NCBI RefSeq assembly: GCF_004354045.1
Contig: NZ_SMRT01000007.1
Location: forward strand, 1 to 64,000
Direction of reading: 5' to 3'
Length of the DNA: 64,000 bases
From: Paenibacillus piri
GTDB taxonomy: Bacteria > Bacillota > Bacilli > Paenibacillales > NBRC-103111
Positions 61,448 to 64,000 of this stretch are shown here, in pieces (the first letter of the stretch is position 1; each line of letters opens with the position of its first letter). Under the pieces are notes generated by a model. The model was given only the letters and a program-made list of their open reading frames with translations, was not told the DNA's origin and did no database searches. The position numbers were made by a program, and so were the translations under genes.

Positions 61448-63076
61448 ATGAGCCATAACTGGATCTTATTTATATATACGATTGTTGTGTGCGCCTCATC
61501 TATCCTTTTTGATCAAACTTCAAGCCCTGTATTGCTCAGTGTTATCGGAATCTTGTACATTGCCGTCCACTATGCGGAAAAGCGGCTCGTGGCCGCCACC
61601 GTGCTTCAAATGAGCCTATTGATCGTTTTCCATTGGTTAAGCCAGATGGACTGGTGTTTGCCGCTTTACTTGGCCCAAATGGGCAAGCAGTTTTATAAAA
61701 TCCGTAAAATCAATACCGCTTCGGCGGTCAGCCTGCTTTACACGATCACCTATGCGTTAATATCGTTTACTTATATGCCTTACTCGTTATACGGAATGAT
61801 CACCATTCTGTTCACGTCCTTCAGCTGCCTTATATTTGCCATTATGTTTTACCGTTACATTCATGTGATAGAGGACCAGACCCAGCTGCTGGACAATGAA
61901 AAAAAGCATCTCACGACGCACGATTCGCTCACCGGCCTGTACAATTTCGAGGAATGCCACCGCCAGCTCGACCAGCTGGTACAAGCCAAGAAAATAATCG
62001 CGCTCGTTATGATCGATTGTAAGGATCTTAAATCGCTCAATACAACGAATGGCTTCCACGGCGTCAATCGCATTCTGAAGCAGGCGGCGCAGCTGCTGCG
62101 CATTATGTTTCCCGACGCTCTGTTTATAAGCAGGTATGGCGGCGACGAGTTTGCCATCGTGGTCGAATCCCGGGACAGCGAGCGGACGACGAACATGATT
62201 TCCCAGCAGCTGGCACTGGAATTCCCGAAGCTGACCGGCATCGAAATCAATTACGGCATGGCTTTTTACCCCGAGGACGGCGTTTCCAAGGACGATCTTA
62301 TCTTTATCGCAGAGCGCAATTTGTATAATATGAAAAGAGAGTCTTGGCTGAAGCGCGAAGAGCATATGCTCCGTTCGGAAAAGCTGCGTGTCGTCGGCGA
62401 GCTGGCCTCCGGCATGGCGCATGAAATCCGTAATCCGCTCACTACAATCAAAGGATTTCTGCAGCTATCCAAAGCGGACAATTACAACATAGGCCCGTGG
62501 TACGATTTAATTATGGATGAAATTACGAGAATGAGTATGCTGACGGCGGAATTTTTGCAGTTTTCCAGACCTCACGCGACCCAGTTTAAAATTCATCCGA
62601 TCCAGCATTGCATTCAGCGCGTCATCTCGCTGCTCGACTCGGAGACAGGCCGTCTCGGACATCAAATATTGTTCGACGCGGAGCCTCAGCCGCTTCATAT
62701 GTTAATGGATCAGGACAAGATGCTGCAAATGCTGCTCAATCTGATTAAAAACGCGTTTGAAGCGATGCCCGACCAAGGCTTCGTTCATATCCGGCTGTAT
62801 GTCGACAACGGCAGTGCGGTCATCGAAATCGCGGATACCGGCAGCGGCATTCCGGAAGAAGAACTGGACAAAATTTTTCTTCCCTTCTATACGACGAAAG
62901 AATCGGGCACAGGCCTGGGGCTGTCGATATGCCATAAGATCGTTCAAGATCATGAAGGCACAATGGAAGTTGAAAGCGTCATCGGTCAAGGGACCAAATT
63001 TATTATTACGGTCCCAATTGCCCAACCGGAAGGTACCGGCTGCGATATGGCCGCAAGCGAGCCGTATGTCTCGTGA
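61448..63076 (+). CDS. Membrane GGDEF-histidine kinase fusion protein
   Basis: A 542-residue protein. Five or six membrane helices (about 5-140) precede a GGDEF domain (about 150-300) with intact RYGGDEF (229-235). A HisKA domain follows with the phospho-acceptor His325 in MAHEIRNPLTTIKGFLQL, then a HATPase with LLNLIKNAFEAM, IEIADTGSGIPEEEL and GTGLGLSICHKIV. The diguanylate cyclase substrate motif NDxxGHxxGD is degenerate (NTTNGFHGVN) and no RxxD inhibitory site is seen. The kinase half resembles sporulation kinases KinA-E. ATG 61448 follows AAGGAG by nine bases. No response regulator adjoins it. Confidence 0.9.
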   Translation: MSHNWILFIYTIVVCASSILFDQTSSPVLLSVIGILYIAVHYAEKRLVAATVLQMSLLIVFHWLSQMDWCLPLYLAQMGKQFYKIRKINTASAVSLLYTITYALISFTYMPYSLYGMITILFTSFSCLIFAIMFYRYIHVIEDQTQLLDNEKKHLTTHDSLTGLYNFEECHRQLDQLVQAKKIIALVMIDCKDLKSLNTTNGFHGVNRILKQAAQLLRIMFPDALFISRYGGDEFAIVVESRDSERTTNMISQQLALEFPKLTGIEINYGMAFYPEDGVSKDDLIFIAERNLYNMKRESWLKREEHMLRSEKLRVVGELASGMAHEIRNPLTTIKGFLQLSKADNYNIGPWYDLIMDEITRMSMLTAEFLQFSRPHATQFKIHPIQHCIQRVISLLDSETGRLGHQILFDAEPQPLHMLMDQDKMLQMLLNLIKNAFEAMPDQGFVHIRLYVDNGSAVIEIADTGSGIPEEELDKIFLPFYTTKESGTGLGLSICHKIVQDHEGTMEVESVIGQGTKFIITVPIAQPEGTGCDMAASEPYVS

Positions 63077-63080
63077 ACCG

Positions 63081-63122
63081 ACAACCCCTCTTTCTTTGCC
63101 GCGGCAAAGAAAGAGGGGTTGT
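63081..63122. terminator. Perfect 20-bp-stem terminator
   Basis: ACAACCCCTCTTTCTTTGCC and its exact complement GGCAAAGAAAGAGGGGTTGT flank a GC loop. It lies between two convergent genes. Confidence 0.85.
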
Positions 63123-63164
63123 TCATTGCTGTTATTATTGGGAATGGAAATGCACAAGCCGCCG

Positions 63165-63662
63165 TTACCGAAAAAGGCGTAACAGCCTGTTGGGACGGTC
63201 GGGCTTTTCCAGTAAATAGCTTAATGCTCCCGTTGCAATTCCGAGCATTACGCCCCCGAGCACTTCTACCGGCAAATGACCCAGACTTTCCTCCAAACGC
63301 GCTCTTTCTTCCTTTTTGTCCCTGGCAGCCGGCTTATGCTGCTCGACCAATTGATCGACCGTTTCCTCCAACGCGTTCACTTCGGTAGCAATGTTGCCGG
63401 CCTGTCTGCGGATGCCCATCGCATCGTACATCACAACCAGGCTGAACATTCCCGCAAGGGCAAACGGAATGCTGGAGACCCCCCTCTTCAAGGCGACATA
63501 TGTAGTCAACGCGGTTACCCCGGCCGAATGGGAACTCGGCATCCCGCCGGTTTTAAACATGGTCGACCACTTCCATTGCCCTGTCTCCATTTGCGAAATA
63601 GGGGCTTTTATAAATTGCGCCAAGCCTACGGTAGCTAACGATGTCAACAAAGCTCGGTTCAT
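63165..63662 (-). CDS. Divergent PAP2 family membrane protein (DUF212, YuiD-like)
   Basis: A 165-residue membrane protein with four or so helices. The PAP2-type motif is KTGGMPSSHSAGVTAL, and VVMYDAMGIRRQAG carries the second conserved block, as in YuiD. A charged cytosolic loop (EQHKPAARDKKEERARLEES) separates the last helix. Possible lipid phosphate phosphatase; activity of this subgroup is unproven. ATG 63660-63662 follows a GAGGTGAT site. Confidence 0.9.
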   Translation of the reverse strand: MNRALLTSLATVGLAQFIKAPISQMETGQWKWSTMFKTGGMPSSHSAGVTALTTYVALKRGVSSIPFALAGMFSLVVMYDAMGIRRQAGNIATEVNALEETVDQLVEQHKPAARDKKEERARLEESLGHLPVEVLGGVMLGIATGALSYLLEKPDRPNRLLRLFR

Positions 63663-63719
63663 GTTATCACCTCAACTATAGAATCCTTATTTGGATTGAA
63701 TTCTATTCGCCTGCGGGCT

Positions 63720-64000
63720 TTAATTGGGCTCAATGAACAAGCTGCTGCCTTTATTGTCGTAATGCAACGATACCCCGAACATTTGCGGCAGGTCATCTGC
63801 CGAAACGTAAGGCTCGTTATCGATCCACCGCATCGGCTTCTTCAGCCTTGCCGGCACATCGTCCACCGTAAACCGCTCGTAATCCGATTGAAACTCGACG
63901 GAATGACGATTCCAATCCGCCGTTAACATGCGGCTGTCGTATTCCGGATTGAAGAGACGCCAAGGTACATACGGTTCATCTTCCTCCGCAGGTCTGCTAA
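63720..64000 (-). CDS. C-terminal part of a stalk-domain protein (cut by window edge)
   Basis: The frame is open through the right edge of the window. The visible 93 or so residues include EPYVPWRLFNPEYDSRM, then RWIDNEPYVSADDLPQMFGV and YDNKGSSLFIEPN. The last part looks like a copper-amine-oxidase N-like (stalk) domain at the C terminus. The internal ATG at 63929 is not taken as the start, because the coding pattern continues upstream of it. Confidence 0.6.
   Translation of the reverse strand, partial: SRPAEEDEPYVPWRLFNPEYDSRMLTADWNRHSVEFQSDYERFTVDDVPARLKKPMRWIDNEPYVSADDLPQMFGVSLHYDNKGSSLFIEPN

Overview
The window looks like a chromosome segment of a spore-forming, low-to-mid GC Firmicute of the Paenibacillaceae (Paenibacillus-like). 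The grounds are strong AGGAGG-type ribosome-binding sites, frequent TTG/GTG starts, spore-coat genes, SLH and copper-amine-oxidase-like stalk domains, YesM/YesN two-component pairs with Lpl-type ABC importers, and gene order shared with Bacillus subtilis. From about 3.3 to 16.5 kb it carries rpsD, tyrosyl-tRNA synthetase, acsA, acuA, acuC and ccpA, the same neighbourhood as in B. subtilis. Here acuB is missing, and a class A penicillin-binding protein plus glyS and mtnN are inserted.

Layout. 0-3 kb: transposase tail, ylaN, an HPr-like protein without the catalytic histidine, an M29 aminopeptidase and a VTT-domain membrane protein. 3-17 kb: rpsD with a long leader, a tyrosine T-box in front of the TyrZ-type synthetase, PBP1, the acetyl-CoA synthetase module with its acetyltransferase and deacetylase, glyS, mtnN and ccpA. 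17-25 kb: DJ-1/PfpI protein, Enzyme I and a glucose/GlcNAc-type EIICBA without ptsH, three spore-coat-type genes including a Q/N-rich repeat protein whose Shine-Dalgarno sequence lies in a perfect 15-bp inverted repeat, thiE, a CoA-binding protein and a C39 peptidase. 25-36 kb: a divergent EPSP synthase, rhodanese, shikimate kinase, 6-phosphogluconate dehydrogenase and a LacI / LarA-homologue / gluconokinase / SDR operon. 36-39.6 kb: an Ssu/Tau-type ABC importer.

39.8-51 kb is a polysaccharide-use locus on the minus strand: LplB and LplC permeases, a lipoprotein binding protein, a YesN/YesM pair, a 47-codon SDR remnant and two heparinase II/III family lyases. The genes from the response regulator onward are tightly packed or overlap. 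A 39-bp motif occurs twice, at the -35 regions of lplB and of the binding-protein gene, and the latter also has a cre-like site just after the start point.

51-64 kb: small conserved Bacillus proteins (YktB, DUF1885, YrzB, DUF3892), a cytochrome c fused to SLH domains, an MFS exporter, speA, a HAD phosphatase, secreted stalk-domain proteins, an MBL-fold hydrolase, a membrane GGDEF-histidine kinase fusion and a YuiD-like PAP2 protein. A 74-bp structured repeat occurs twice in opposite orientation (51.96 and 60.90 kb), each just after a stop codon. No rRNA, tRNA, CRISPR array or complete mobile element was seen. The items most worth a second look are the SD-masking repeat of the Q/N-rich gene, the LarA homologue in a gluconate operon, the in-frame SDR deletion remnant, the duplicated 39-bp operator and the 74-bp dispersed element.
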